This document shows positions 49,543 through 60,836 of a stretch of 64,000 bases of DNA, piece after piece. The stretch covers positions 2,996,621 to 3,060,620 of the forward strand of contig WNKI01000001.1 in the NCBI GenBank assembly GCA_015350385.1, written 5' to 3'. This DNA comes from Aculops lycopersici (taxonomy: Eukaryota; Arthropoda; Arachnida; Trombidiformes; Eriophyidae). The notes below the pieces were generated by a model. That model worked only from the letters and a program-made list of their open reading frames with translations, was not told the origin of the DNA and ran no database searches. Position 1 is the stretch's first letter. Each line of letters starts with the position of its first letter. The position numbers and the translations under genes were made by a program.

Positions 49543-52500
49543 ATGTTCTCGGTGGGCAGCGTCGAGGGTATACCATTCACTGCTTGCACCTCGGGTTCAG
49601 ATATTATAATTTTGGCCAGTAACTTTTTCAGAGTCCAACAGATAACGGTTAACTCGAGCGTAAATTCATTAGATTGTTCCACGGATGTTGGTAAGATTGC
49701 TGCAGCTCATGAAAATATCATCTCAATTTTTGAACCTTTACCCCAAAATCAGCAGCACCTAGCAACTCAGCAGCACCAACAATTACTACCGGCGAGCAAC
49801 TCAACCAAGTTAGATTACAAATGGATACAAACTGCAACACTTGAACCTGGCGCCCCAATTTCAGTTCTTTCCTTTAACTTGGAGGGTACCCGCCTGGTCA
49901 CTGCTTGCGGCGAAACGTTAAGACTCTGGTTTGCTGACGCAAATAGCAAATCCACGTGGCATTCTGTTTGGCAATGCGAAACCGCAAACTATATCCACTA
50001 CCTCAAGTATTCACCTGATGGAGCATTATTTTGCTCGGCTGGCAAGTTTGATAGGTTAGTCAAAGTATGGTTTGAATGCATAACGTTGGCCGAAATTAAC
50101 AATAGCAACAACAATAGACAACTGACGCAACCCCAACAACAACAAAAGCAGGCAACCAGCGCTAGTAACTATTCTAATGGAAACGAACCCTCGCCAACAT
50201 CTTTATCTTCTGTAGAATTATCATTTACTTATCTAGCTCATCCTTCACCCGTTACAAGATTAGAGTGGCGTTTAACATGCAAATATATGCCCAAGGGGGC
50301 TATAGCAAATATTTTACTGACATCATGTGAAGATAATAGAGCTCGCATTTGGGTTCAAACGCATCTATCAGACGTTTGTGTTAGATCAAATTTCCAATTA
50401 GCCATGTCTATTGAGCAAGAAGAGGTGGCTGGATTTCAATCACAGTTTGTCGTCCATTGGATCAATAACAAGGAGATACATATCACTAGATCTATTGAAT
50501 TTTTATTAAGAGGGATGCTGATGCGAGTATTAAAAGGAAACAACCCGGCATCCTCGTCGACAAGTTCTATCCATTCGGAAAATGATACTGACACCAATGC
50601 TGACGATAACAACGACGATACGATAACAGCCGAACAAAGCAAGAAGCTACGTCACAAGCTATGTCGAAAAATTAATAAGCAAAGAGCTATGGCTGCCTCA
50701 GGACGCCGAGATCCAGGCTTAGAATTGGACGATCGCACAAATGCCAACAGTTTGTATCAGAATAGTGGTAGAACTAGTCCAACGTCGCTTGTCGAAGAAT
50801 TTGATAGGACACTAGAGTCACTGTTGAAAAAATGGCAACTTTCAAACGACTTACTGTTCAGCATAAACAAATTGGATGGTAAGTTAACGTTATGGCAAGT
50901 GAAATATTTGGACGGTGATGAGACAGGTGCCAATAGACCTGTTACATATGAGAAAGTCTCCCACCTGAACTCGGCTCTACCCCATTATGATGCCACAACG
51001 ATGTCTCTTAACATAACAGCTTACTCGCCAAGTGCGTATTTAGATGTCAAAAGAGCTTACCTAGCTGTCACTAAACCATCTGCATTGGTCACAACAAATG
51101 ATGAATCAACAACAACAGTAACAGAAGATCAATTACCTGAGGTGCTATCTATTCAAAGCGAGTCATCTCTTAAGCCGGGTGGAAGTTCTTATGAAGGCAA
51201 AGGGAGTGAAAGTCTCAATAGTGTTGGCGATCAAGAACCTAGCATATTTATGGTAACACAGCATCTAAGTGGGATTCTAAGTTTATGGAAACTCAACTTT
51301 GACGCAACCTACCCCAAAGTGCGAAACATAGATCTGGTAACACGCATAACTGGCCTACCTATTGATCCTGCATGGTTAAAGGATGGAACTTTAATTGTCG
51401 AATATATAAACATGGATTCAGCTCTAATAACAAGGTGGTTGGCCGACGAACCTGGAACGAAGACAGCTCTAAAGACTTCCAAATCAACATTCTCTCCATC
51501 TTGGGCGATGAAAAATGCCCCATACAACTTTGAAGATATCAAGTCCAGTTTATCACGCAATCTACCCTCAGTTGATGAAGATATGACTCTAAAGCCCATT
51601 ATGGGCTTAGATGAATCTCAAACTGAACACAAGGAATCTTACAAAGCTAGTCAAATGGCAAGTGTAGTCAATATACTACCGCAATATCATTTAAAGCAAC
51701 TGATTGAACTATTAGCTTTCGGCAAATTACAAAAGGTCAAGGCGATTCTAAACAATCTAGTCAACTGTTTGGTCTCATCAGAATCTAGTCATGATCGAGA
51801 TAACGACACTGCGACACCATCAACCCGTTGGCCTCATAGATCTCGAACACTATCTGTTGTTGCCCAATCAGCGCCCTCATTCCACGATTCATTTGATATA
51901 GAAAATCCATCCTCAACCATCCAGCAGCAGGTGATTGAAGAGATTGAATTAGACTACATTGAGGCCACGTCAATCAGACCGCTTCCATTGTATTCGCTAT
52001 TGAAGGCAGATAGTGAAAAGAAGAATAGTAACCCGGATAGCAAGTCATCTGCTCACGAGGAGTTTATTGGTGGTTATGAAAGCATAATGAAATCACGCAC
52101 CATGGTTGATGAAACCTTGGACGAAATTTTAGGTCAATCTACAATTGAAATAATCAATAAGCAAAAGGAAATGTCAAGGTTGGCCAGCGATTCAGCTAAC
52201 GAGTCGCTCACTAGCTTCAATCCAAGGAAAGCAAAACTTCTAACAAGTGTTCTGACGCACACCCATCTACCTGGCCTGTCCAATTTGGACCAAATGCACC
52301 TGCTTGCTGTTGCTGACGCGGTGGCTCTCTTTGATGCATCACCGGAAGATTATAACGACCTTCAAGACGAGGACCAGGATACTCATGGTGGAATCTCTAC
52401 AAACATTGCGATCGATTCGCTCGACGATCGAGGTCTAAGATTTCTCACTGCTATGCGTCAGTATGTTTATTTGAGCAGATTTTTGCCTGCAAAACAGCGC

Positions 52501-54453
52501 AGTGAGCTTCGAATCGAGGGTATTGGAAATCATAATGTTATTTGGGCTTTTCATAGCGAGTCTCAGGATGAATTAATCAGTTTGATTCCATGTGTTCAAC
52601 GAAACAAGCCTATCTGGAATGAGTTGCGCGAATTTGGTCTCGGTTGGTGGTGTAAGAAGCTGGAAGTTCTAAGGAAACTCATTGAAAAGGTTGCTCAGTC
52701 TGCATTTCAAGCTAGACAAGATCCACTGGATGCTGCCCTATTTTACCTGGCAATGAAAAAGAAAACTCTCGTTTGCGCTTTATTGCGGAGAGTCAACTGT
52801 GATAAACGTCTACTTAAATTGTTTGAGCAAGATTTCAAGGATCCGGTGAATAGGAAAAAGGCTTTAAAGAATGCTTATGCCTTGCTTGGTCTACATAGAT
52901 TCGAGCATGCTGCAGCATTTTTCATCCTAGCCGGCTCAATTTGGGATGCAGTTGAAGTTTGTATTAATAATTTGAACGATATTCAGCTTGCAATGGTGCT
53001 GATTAGGCTGCATGATAATGATTCCAATCTACCTAGCAACCTGAAACGACTTTTATTCACCGAAGTTCTAGGCTCGAAGAGGCCATCGACGGAGCCGGCA
53101 GCGCAAAACCAAGTTGGTGCAGTTGGTGGCATTGGTTATGATTCAGCTGAGAGACGAACAAGTGGAGCAGGAATGCAATACTCCTATGACCCGAAGCGAG
53201 CCCACCCCGATCCATTTTTACGTAGCATGGCCTTCTGGAAGCTCGGCGACTACCTGTCTGCCGTTCACACCTTGCTAGAGAGTGATGTTGGTTGCCAAAA
53301 GCAGAGAAAATCCTCTATCGCTCACCAAAGTTCCGCCAGCTCTCGGCGGAACTCAGATGCGCTCACCAGAAATCAAACTGGTCCAGCTGGTAGTAGCAAC
53401 CCTAGCAGTCATCATGCTAGTAACCCAGCTTCTGGTCAGCTCAGTCCAACAGAGTCGAATGGCATTGTAGCTGCTGGAAAGACCGGAAACGTGAGCGTCA
53501 GCGCTAGTGTTTTCAACTTTTACCTCTTCCTTAAGGATCAGCCACTGGTCACAAAGCACCGTAATCAGCTTATGGAGGAGATTGAAATCAAAAAGCGCAC
53601 CAGTCCAGTGGAGGAGGAACAAGTACACTGCCATCGGGCTCGATCCTTATCTTCAGGAGAGATTAGTTTCGACGAGCGTGGCGTGCATAGGGCAATCAAA
53701 CAATCGTCAACTGAGTACGAGGTTTTGAATGAGACCATTAGACTAGTCGACAAGTACTCGGACGAGGCCATTGCAGAGAAGGAGCGGAAGTTGTTCTTTT
53801 CCACAGCACAAGCCTACCTCGAGGCAGGATGTCCGCTTTTAGCATTGGAGGTGTTGTGCAGCGAGGATCATTTGAATATGAGCAAGGCGCAGAGAATGAA
53901 GTTTGTCGCTTGTTTACACATAATTCTAAATGATCTCAACACTCTAGCAAGCTCCCATCATGTTGCCTCGGGAACAACAAACAAGAAGTTTAGTAACCAA
54001 TTTCATGAATGGTTGAGACAAAATCTCGAGGCCCTTGGCGAGATTTGCTCCTACTCAGGAGTCAGGGTTAACAAGGATCATGGAGTTGAACAGCCCTCTA
54101 ATGAGGCAGGGGAGACTTCAGGAGCAGCAGCAGCAGCAGTAGCATCATCATCGACATCTAAAGCATCTAGTCACCATGAGCACACTCTAGCAAGAACCAA
54201 ATCGGCGCCAGTCTCTCGTGATACAGACTCCACTTCCGGCGCCTCAATTTCCTTCGATCAAACGCAAGTTGACGCAGCGGCGCTAGCCGATGTGGACTTG
54301 ATGTGGGTTGAGTCGAATGAGCCAATACTAAGGACAATGTTGACTTATTGCAATCTCCGCAGCGCAACCGAAAATAGTTTGACCACAATTAGGCTCGAGC
54401 TATTGGGACTGTTGAGGAAGCTGGCGACATCAGCAATGTCAACGAAAACATAG
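49543..54453 (+). CDS. Rabconnectin-3A / DMXL / Rav1-type V-ATPase regulator, short form
   Basis: DMXL proteins (Rabconnectin-3 alpha, yeast Rav1) promote assembly of the V-ATPase on endolysosomes and synaptic vesicles. The 1636-residue frame has N-terminal WD-type repeats (through about 680) interrupted by Asn/Gln/Ser inserts, then the Rav1p_C helical domain (about 960-1240): MRQYVYLSRFLPAKQR, GNHNVIWAFHSESQDEL, IWNELREFGLGWW, DPLDAALFYLAMKKK, NAYALLGLHRFEHAAAFFILAG, LAMVLIRL, AFWKLGDYLSAV. Near the C-terminus (about 1585) ESNEPILRTMLTYCNL matches the DMXL segment that precedes the final WD40 domain. Metazoan DMXLs are about 3000 residues with a C-terminal WD40 propeller; here the protein stops about 30 residues after that segment and AATAAA follows within 3 bp. 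No intron. Confidence 0.9.
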   Translation: MFSVGSVEGIPFTACTSGSDIIILASNFFRVQQITVNSSVNSLDCSTDVGKIAAAHENIISIFEPLPQNQQHLATQQHQQLLPASNSTKLDYKWIQTATLEPGAPISVLSFNLEGTRLVTACGETLRLWFADANSKSTWHSVWQCETANYIHYLKYSPDGALFCSAGKFDRLVKVWFECITLAEINNSNNNRQLTQPQQQQKQATSASNYSNGNEPSPTSLSSVELSFTYLAHPSPVTRLEWRLTCKYMPKGAIANILLTSCEDNRARIWVQTHLSDVCVRSNFQLAMSIEQEEVAGFQSQFVVHWINNKEIHITRSIEFLLRGMLMRVLKGNNPASSSTSSIHSENDTDTNADDNNDDTITAEQSKKLRHKLCRKINKQRAMAASGRRDPGLELDDRTNANSLYQNSGRTSPTSLVEEFDRTLESLLKKWQLSNDLLFSINKLDGKLTLWQVKYLDGDETGANRPVTYEKVSHLNSALPHYDATTMSLNITAYSPSAYLDVKRAYLAVTKPSALVTTNDESTTTVTEDQLPEVLSIQSESSLKPGGSSYEGKGSESLNSVGDQEPSIFMVTQHLSGILSLWKLNFDATYPKVRNIDLVTRITGLPIDPAWLKDGTLIVEYINMDSALITRWLADEPGTKTALKTSKSTFSPSWAMKNAPYNFEDIKSSLSRNLPSVDEDMTLKPIMGLDESQTEHKESYKASQMASVVNILPQYHLKQLIELLAFGKLQKVKAILNNLVNCLVSSESSHDRDNDTATPSTRWPHRSRTLSVVAQSAPSFHDSFDIENPSSTIQQQVIEEIELDYIEATSIRPLPLYSLLKADSEKKNSNPDSKSSAHEEFIGGYESIMKSRTMVDETLDEILGQSTIEIINKQKEMSRLASDSANESLTSFNPRKAKLLTSVLTHTHLPGLSNLDQMHLLAVADAVALFDASPEDYNDLQDEDQDTHGGISTNIAIDSLDDRGLRFLTAMRQYVYLSRFLPAKQRSELRIEGIGNHNVIWAFHSESQDELISLIPCVQRNKPIWNELREFGLGWWCKKLEVLRKLIEKVAQSAFQARQDPLDAALFYLAMKKKTLVCALLRRVNCDKRLLKLFEQDFKDPVNRKKALKNAYALLGLHRFEHAAAFFILAGSIWDAVEVCINNLNDIQLAMVLIRLHDNDSNLPSNLKRLLFTEVLGSKRPSTEPAAQNQVGAVGGIGYDSAERRTSGAGMQYSYDPKRAHPDPFLRSMAFWKLGDYLSAVHTLLESDVGCQKQRKSSIAHQSSASSRRNSDALTRNQTGPAGSSNPSSHHASNPASGQLSPTESNGIVAAGKTGNVSVSASVFNFYLFLKDQPLVTKHRNQLMEEIEIKKRTSPVEEEQVHCHRARSLSSGEISFDERGVHRAIKQSSTEYEVLNETIRLVDKYSDEAIAEKERKLFFSTAQAYLEAGCPLLALEVLCSEDHLNMSKAQRMKFVACLHIILNDLNTLASSHHVASGTTNKKFSNQFHEWLRQNLEALGEICSYSGVRVNKDHGVEQPSNEAGETSGAAAAAVASSSTSKASSHHEHTLARTKSAPVSRDTDSTSGASISFDQTQVDAAALADVDLMWVESNEPILRTMLTYCNLRSATENSLTTIRLELLGLLRKLATSAMSTKT

Positions 54454-54455
54454 GC

Positions 54456-54461
54456 AATAAA
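54456..54461 (+). terminator. Polyadenylation signal immediately after the DMXL-like stop
   Basis: AATAAA begins 3 bases after the TAG stop. It argues that the C-terminal truncation is the real gene end and not a missed exon junction. Confidence 0.55.
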
Positions 54462-55055
54462 ACAAAATTAAGATGAAAGAAACGGAACCCTAGTTATAAC
54501 TAATCAATGAACCAATCAAATTTATACACACATTTGTGCAGAGAAGCAAGGTTGTTATTACGCGAAGACTTTGCGATTATTATTTTCTCACATTTTATGT
54601 AGCGCGTGCTGAAGCAAGAATGCAAGTTTTGTTAACTATTCTCTGAAAAGAAGACGCCCAACACTCATCTCAGTTTTGATAATTAAAATATTCTATCCTA
54701 GACGATTTTTCACAATTCCACTTCTTGCTCGAGTACCTCGAATTTAGCTCAATCCCCTCAAAAAATAGCCGCTTAGACTGCGCTTGCGCCAAGACTGTTC
54801 TGGCGAGCTAGCAGTGACGCGGCGCTCTTTCGATCTCCATTTAGAATTACACGCGCACAGCACATGTTCATTTCGTTGCTCAATTCGTTGTTACAGCGCC
54901 ACAGAAAAGGACTTGAACAAATCACTAGATGTCCGTTCAAAGTTGAGCAAAATTTTACAGAAGAGTCAAGAGAGAAGCCGTTGATTGTGGGGGTTAAAGT
55001 TAGGGGTGTTCAAAAGAAGGAAAAAGGAAAGAAAGTTGAAGAAACAAAGGGCAAG
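54462..55055. promoter_or_regulatory. Region between the DMXL-like gene and the giant exon
   Basis: About 600 bp. The reading frame of the next gene is already open from 54864 (first Met), but the stretch up to 55055 does not resemble the rest of the protein, so it is taken as 5' UTR/promoter. Confidence 0.4.
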
Positions 55056-58000
55056 ATGTCGCTTCGGCGGAGGTTCCGATTGCCGGGAACAAGTGACAAA
55101 GATAAGAGCAAGAATAAGAGCAGCAAGTTAATCGAGCGACCAGAAGTAATCAAAAGTAAGCTGGAGGTTGGAACAAAAGGTGAAGCGCAGGTCAAGTCTG
55201 TACAAGATCGAGCCACCAGCAATCCAATTGGTTCCACAAGCTCATCGGCATATCAATTAGAGCATGACGCAATCACCTCCACAAGTTCCTCTCCGCGATC
55301 AGCCAATAAAGAGGACTGTCGCGACTGCAGCCAAGATGAAGTCACCCGCTACGATTCGTTCCAAACGGTGGTGGTTCCAAACGTAAATTTGCCATTCTCG
55401 TCCGACTGTGATACTTTGGTCTCGTCCGTTCCGCTCCGAAAGTGTGATTATAAAACTGAAGTGACTTCCTGTTCTGCCATAACAATCGACATGAATAATA
55501 ATTTGCCTTCCAGGTTGAGTGAGCGACGAGAAGCCGAGGCCGCCATTTCGTCCGGCTCGTCAACGTCATTGCCGTCGCTGTCCTTCGCCATCTCTACCTG
55601 TTCGCAGGTTAGTGGATCCACGAGCTCCACTTCCGTCTCATCATCTCATCGTTGCTGCGCCGCTTTGGCTTGTAAGCAGGAAGACCAACAAAAACAAGAT
55701 AAGCTGGAGCTGCGGCAACATCGAGTTGGGGTAACTGGAGGCACAATTGTGACAGCACCAACAGAACCTCAACGCGTAAGAGAGAAATCAAAACCACCGC
55801 TCCAACCAGAGGCCACCTGCTCCACTTGTATTGCGGTAAGTGGTGGCTGTATTGGAGGAAGCTCCAATACAGCCACCACTTGCAGCGGCTCCATGCTAAC
55901 GAACAACAACCGAGGGAGTTGCGCTTGTGGCCATTACCAAGCTGCTGAAGCCGACTTTTGTTGCACTGCCGTCGAGTTTAGAAATTCGTTTGTTATAATA
56001 GAGCAGCAGCATCAGCAGCGACGTGGTTGTGTCTCAAAGGTTCGGCGCCATTGTTGCCAGAAGCAGCGCACCTCTCGCGACACTCTCATTAGCTGGTCGG
56101 CTAGTTGTCTCGCGACGAGCGCGCCGACCTTGGCTAATGTTAGATTTGCGAGCTCCAATCGACTGGCCGACCCTCGGCGTGTTGGCCGGCGGCGGAGACA
56201 GCACAGGATGCTCCAGTTGGAAGGGCGCCACAAAGCCTCACAGCAGCAGCAACAGCAACAACAACAAAAACATCTACGAGGTCAGCGGTTGCGGCGACGA
56301 CGTTTTTGTCGCGGCTCTTGCCCGTGCCAGGTGCCCGACTTTATCGTGGCTGGCGTTGGTTGTGGTTTCAGTTGCGGTTGCCGCCATTTGGTCGGGAGGT
56401 GCAATTGTTACGCAAACTCTTGCACAACTACAACTCTAACCGCAGCTGCTTCTGCATTGAAGCGGAACAATCGACAAACTACCAGTCCTGCGATCGGCGC
56501 TCCGAATCTTGGTCCGAATCTTGTTGGCGCCAGCAGTGGCTGTTGCTCGCTAACCCAAACTCAGCGGCACCGGCTCGCCGCCGGAAGCTCGTGGTGTCGA
56601 CACCCACTGGCTTGCCGTGATCGAGGCGAGCAACCATTTATTTGTGGCTCGGCGGAAATTGGACCGGCCAACAGAGACACTGGAACTCGGCGGCCTGGTG
56701 GTTGTGTTGGCGGTCGACGATGTTGCCAATGCCAGTGTTTGCGGAGTCGGAGGTGGAGGCGGAGACAACACCGCCGCCGTCGCTCCACCTTAGTGGTTGG
56801 CCAAACAGTCGCTTGTCCAGCTGTTAAAACTTGGCGCTCGCAAACCTTGCCATCCGTTTCAAGTGATAGAGGAAACCAGATGATGATGAGAGAGAGACTC
56901 GGTAGTGGAAGAAGCAAGAGTGAGACATACCGAAGCGGCGCAACCTCAACCACTTCCACGACAACTGCAATGATGGATTTTTCTAACCCTCCACCCGAAT
57001 TCAGATCAAACGATTCCTGGTCATCCTCGATTTCCGGTTTATCTTCAACTCTACTCTCGTCCTCTTCATCTTCACTATCCTGGTCGTTTCTCGGCTCGCA
57101 CTTTAGTCCACTCACTTCGAGCTTCAGATGGTCGCCAGCCAGCTCTGGCTCGTTGGATGCTGGGGTTGGCGTTGGCATCGAGAACAACGAGCCAAGCAAA
57201 TTGTTTACATCATCATCATCATCATCATCATCATCGTCATCATCGTCGTCGTCGTTGTTGTCGTCTTCCTCCTCCTCGTCCTCCTCAATGGTCTTGTTCC
57301 GCGGCCACAAGCGCCTAAATGCAACCAAAAGTGCGAGGAGTGCAAGTGGAATGGAACGACAGCGCCAAGTGGCAGGCTCAGGTGGCGAGTTAGAACAAAC
57401 TGCAAGCAACAAACTGGCAGCATTCGATGATTCCGTCATGCGGAAGCAACAACAAGACGATCAATTTTCATCGAGAGAGGGAGATATTAACAATAAGAGC
57501 AACAGCAACCACGACGACAACGACAACAAGCGCAATGATAATGATGATATTCCAACGATATGTCGCGGCTGTTTAATGGAGCGCGTGAGCAGAGTCCGCG
57601 ACGGTGCTTGTGGCGAAATAAGTCGAGGGCCAAGCGATCGGTTTGCTGGTGATAGTGGTCGTTCTATTGGCGAGGGCCATTGTGTTTGCACCGAGCAGCA
57701 TTCCAAATGCAGTCCACAGAACAACAAGAACAATTCCGAGAACTCGACTTTTGTCGCGCCATCAAAGTCGTCAAGTAATAATGTACTAATTGAGTCGCCG
57801 GACGCCACGGAAGGCGCCGCCAGGTGCACGAGTTGCCATTTCAGTGGTCGGGACCCCGGCGCCGGTTGCGGCCTGGGCGTCAGAGGATTGGTCAGCAAGT
57901 CGGCAACGACAACCAGCGAGTCTCTGGTGGCAATCGATGGCGTTACTATTGGCGGCAACGGCGCTTGTTGTCCAGCCAGCAATCTCGTTAAGTTTTCAAT

Positions 58001-60802
58001 TACACCCACCCTCGCCACTAACAACCATCACCTGCGCCTTGGCCAGTCAACAAGCGAATCCAGCGTCACTCAGGTGGTTGGTAGTCGCTGCAAATACCAG
58101 TGCAATCCATCCATTGGAGCGAATGAAAGTGAAACGAGCGTTAGGCTATTGGAGGAGTCAATAACAATACCATCAAAACCCGAATCCGAGCTAAAACCTG
58201 CGGGCAACGTGACGTCTATTGACTCATCTGCTAATCTCGGCCAGAGTGGCAACAACAATAGCGACACTGCCACTAAGTGCGAAGGTGAAGCTCGGGAATC
58301 TGCTTGTCGCCCGCCGCCACCACCTCGTAAGTTTCCAACTTCCGGCTCGAGGCTGACGACCAAGCGACAAGATGAAAGTGGTAAGGTTGGCGAGTGTTTA
58401 AAAATAACCAGCGGTGAAATGCCGGGCAATATAATGAAAGTCGAGCCAATTGGCGCGTCAATTAGCGACAGAGTTGCGCCTACAATAATTTTAGGATCCT
58501 CCACAAACTCGTCGACTTCGACGCTGAGCTTGGCGCAGAGTGAACGTGACGAGCGGCCCCGAAAAGAGCAACAAGACCATCAATGCGCTTTTACGTGCGG
58601 CAACCAGCAAGGCGCCAACGAGACTATGGGGTTTACGCATTCCAATCTCTGTGATGAGAATAACATAGTTGGAGTCACGAGAGTAGAGGCAACTTGTTTA
58701 TCTCCGGTGGCTCAGCGGAGAGCCACTGCACCGAGCGCCTCGAGAGCAACTTGTTCTTCGGGCTGTGGGTCTATCGAGAGCTCAATGTCGTCGTCGGTGA
58801 CGGCGGCCGCGATGCTGAAGTCTCCAGCTGCAAGGAATCGAGTGACAGCGACTCCCCCTACCCCTTCCGGTCTTTTGATGGCCGCGCCGCTGGTATCCGC
58901 CGAGCCGCAGTCCCAGCCCCAGCCACTGAGCGGCAGCAGCGCAAGCGGAAATTGCAACGCTAGAAGTGGCAAGACGCTTTCGGCAAGACATCAGTCGGTA
59001 GCTGGATCCTCGTCAACGTGGTCGCTGTCTCTGGCGGCTCAGTCTACTCAAGCTCAAGCTGCACCATTGGCGCTGACTCCGACGCCAAACACAAAGAGCC
59101 CAAGCGGTCGCTCTGTACCGACGGCGGCAAACTGGCAGCGGCGCCGTCACAAGCACCGAGCATCAAGTGAGTTGTCACCATTGAAGGGTGGTGCTTCTTT
59201 GAAAAGTAGCAGGAGAGATGACGATGATTTTGTTGTTGATGGTGGTGATGATGATCTGATAGTGCAATTGGACACTCAAGGTAACATTAATAGCTACAAC
59301 GGCGCGAGCCGAGTGGCTCAGCAGTCGACAACAAACGAAGCAGCTGGCGCCTTGCGGGTACCTAGCGACTTGGCATCCCTAGATAGAGTTTTGATGTTGT
59401 CGTCAGCGGTGTTGCCATTACCGTTGCCGCCGCCGCCGAATCTTGGCGGTGGTGCTGAGGTTGCTGCTCATGTTGGCGGAAGTTTGGATAGAGGCTATGC
59501 TGATGGCTCCGACCAAGACGAGTCGCCGATAAATCGAAACCAACTGCAGTGGTTCTACATGAGCGAGTTTTTGCTCAATACCCGGGCGGCAACCAAGTCG
59601 AGGACCTCTTTAAATAGAAGAGGCAATTTCAGGGAGGAAATGGCCAAAAGTGATACTAGAGGAAGTGGTTGCTATGAAAACATTGCAACAATTGATTTGA
59701 GCAAGTTAAAGATTGATACTAACGACGTCAACGACACTGGAAAGATAAAGTTTGGAGAGAGTGATAATAAAAACAAAAAAGGCGATAATAATAAGCACCA
59801 CGACGATAGCGACAGTGACATTGACGATGACTTCGATGAAGAGGAGGACGACGATTGTCAGCTTGAGCTCGACAGGTTGGCCGAGAATCTGGCCGATTTT
59901 GCGCGCCGAGGTGGCTGCGTCCATTGCCACTGTCGCCACCAATTGCTTATGTTGGTTCGGAGCGAGCAAATTCTTAACAAGGTTGCCATTCGGGTTCGGC
60001 AGGGCGTGACGGGCGGCGAGCAGCAGGTGGGCGTGCAGAGGGGAGAAAGTCCAAACGCAATGTTGTGCCGCTCGGCGCCCACAACGAAGGCGAGGAATTT
60101 GAACGAGATGATTTCAAGTGAAACAACAACAAAAATTTCAACTAGCAACAAGTCCACCTTTTCCCTCATGACAAGCGGCGCTGCGGAAAGATCTAATCTG
60201 GACTCCACCTTGAGATCTCGTTTATTTTCCATATCATCCTCCACCTCGAACTCCGGAGATAGCCGCTCTTCGGGCGATCGAAACAAGTCGGCGCTTCATG
60301 GCGAAGCCGACGAGGACGAGAACGACGAGGATCCCTACGATGAGGAATTCGACGGCGACGAGGAGGATATTGAGGCTGAGGGGAATTCGAGCGGAAGCTG
60401 TGCAAGCGATGCTGAGTCCATGAGTGGCGCAAGCAACGGAAGTGGCTCGTCGGAGGAAAGTGATGAGTTAGAGGTAGTCAAGAGAGGAGTAAAACAAGTT
60501 GGACGAGCAGCTACCAGCGCAATCACAAACATCACCACTTCTTCCTCATCGTCCTCCTCGTTGGTGGAGGAGCAAAAGAGCAGTCAGCGCTTAAGGTCAC
60601 CTACTAAAGTGAGAGAGTTGCGACCATTACCGCGCCGGCAGACTGGACAGGTGGTTCCGCAGGGTCAGCAAAAGTCTCTGCAACAACAAGAACAACAGTC
60701 TCCACCTCCAAGAGCACAACACAAGAAGTTTAGTAGAGCAGCAACTGTAGCCAGCGACATTGGAATTCAACAGCATCAACAGCAGAAGCAGCAACACCAC
60801 CT

Positions 60803-60836
<34 letters not shown>

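Noticed and set aside
55836..57004. Possible intron from the GTAAGT at 55836 to the CTAAC...TTCAG acceptor ending at 57004
   Set aside because: The join would change the reading frame (phase 0 to a different frame) and destroy the long open frame that continues to 61966.
56561..57439. 292-codon antisense frame with a poly-Asp run
   Set aside because: A shadow of the poly-Ser-coding repeat on the plus strand, within the giant exon.
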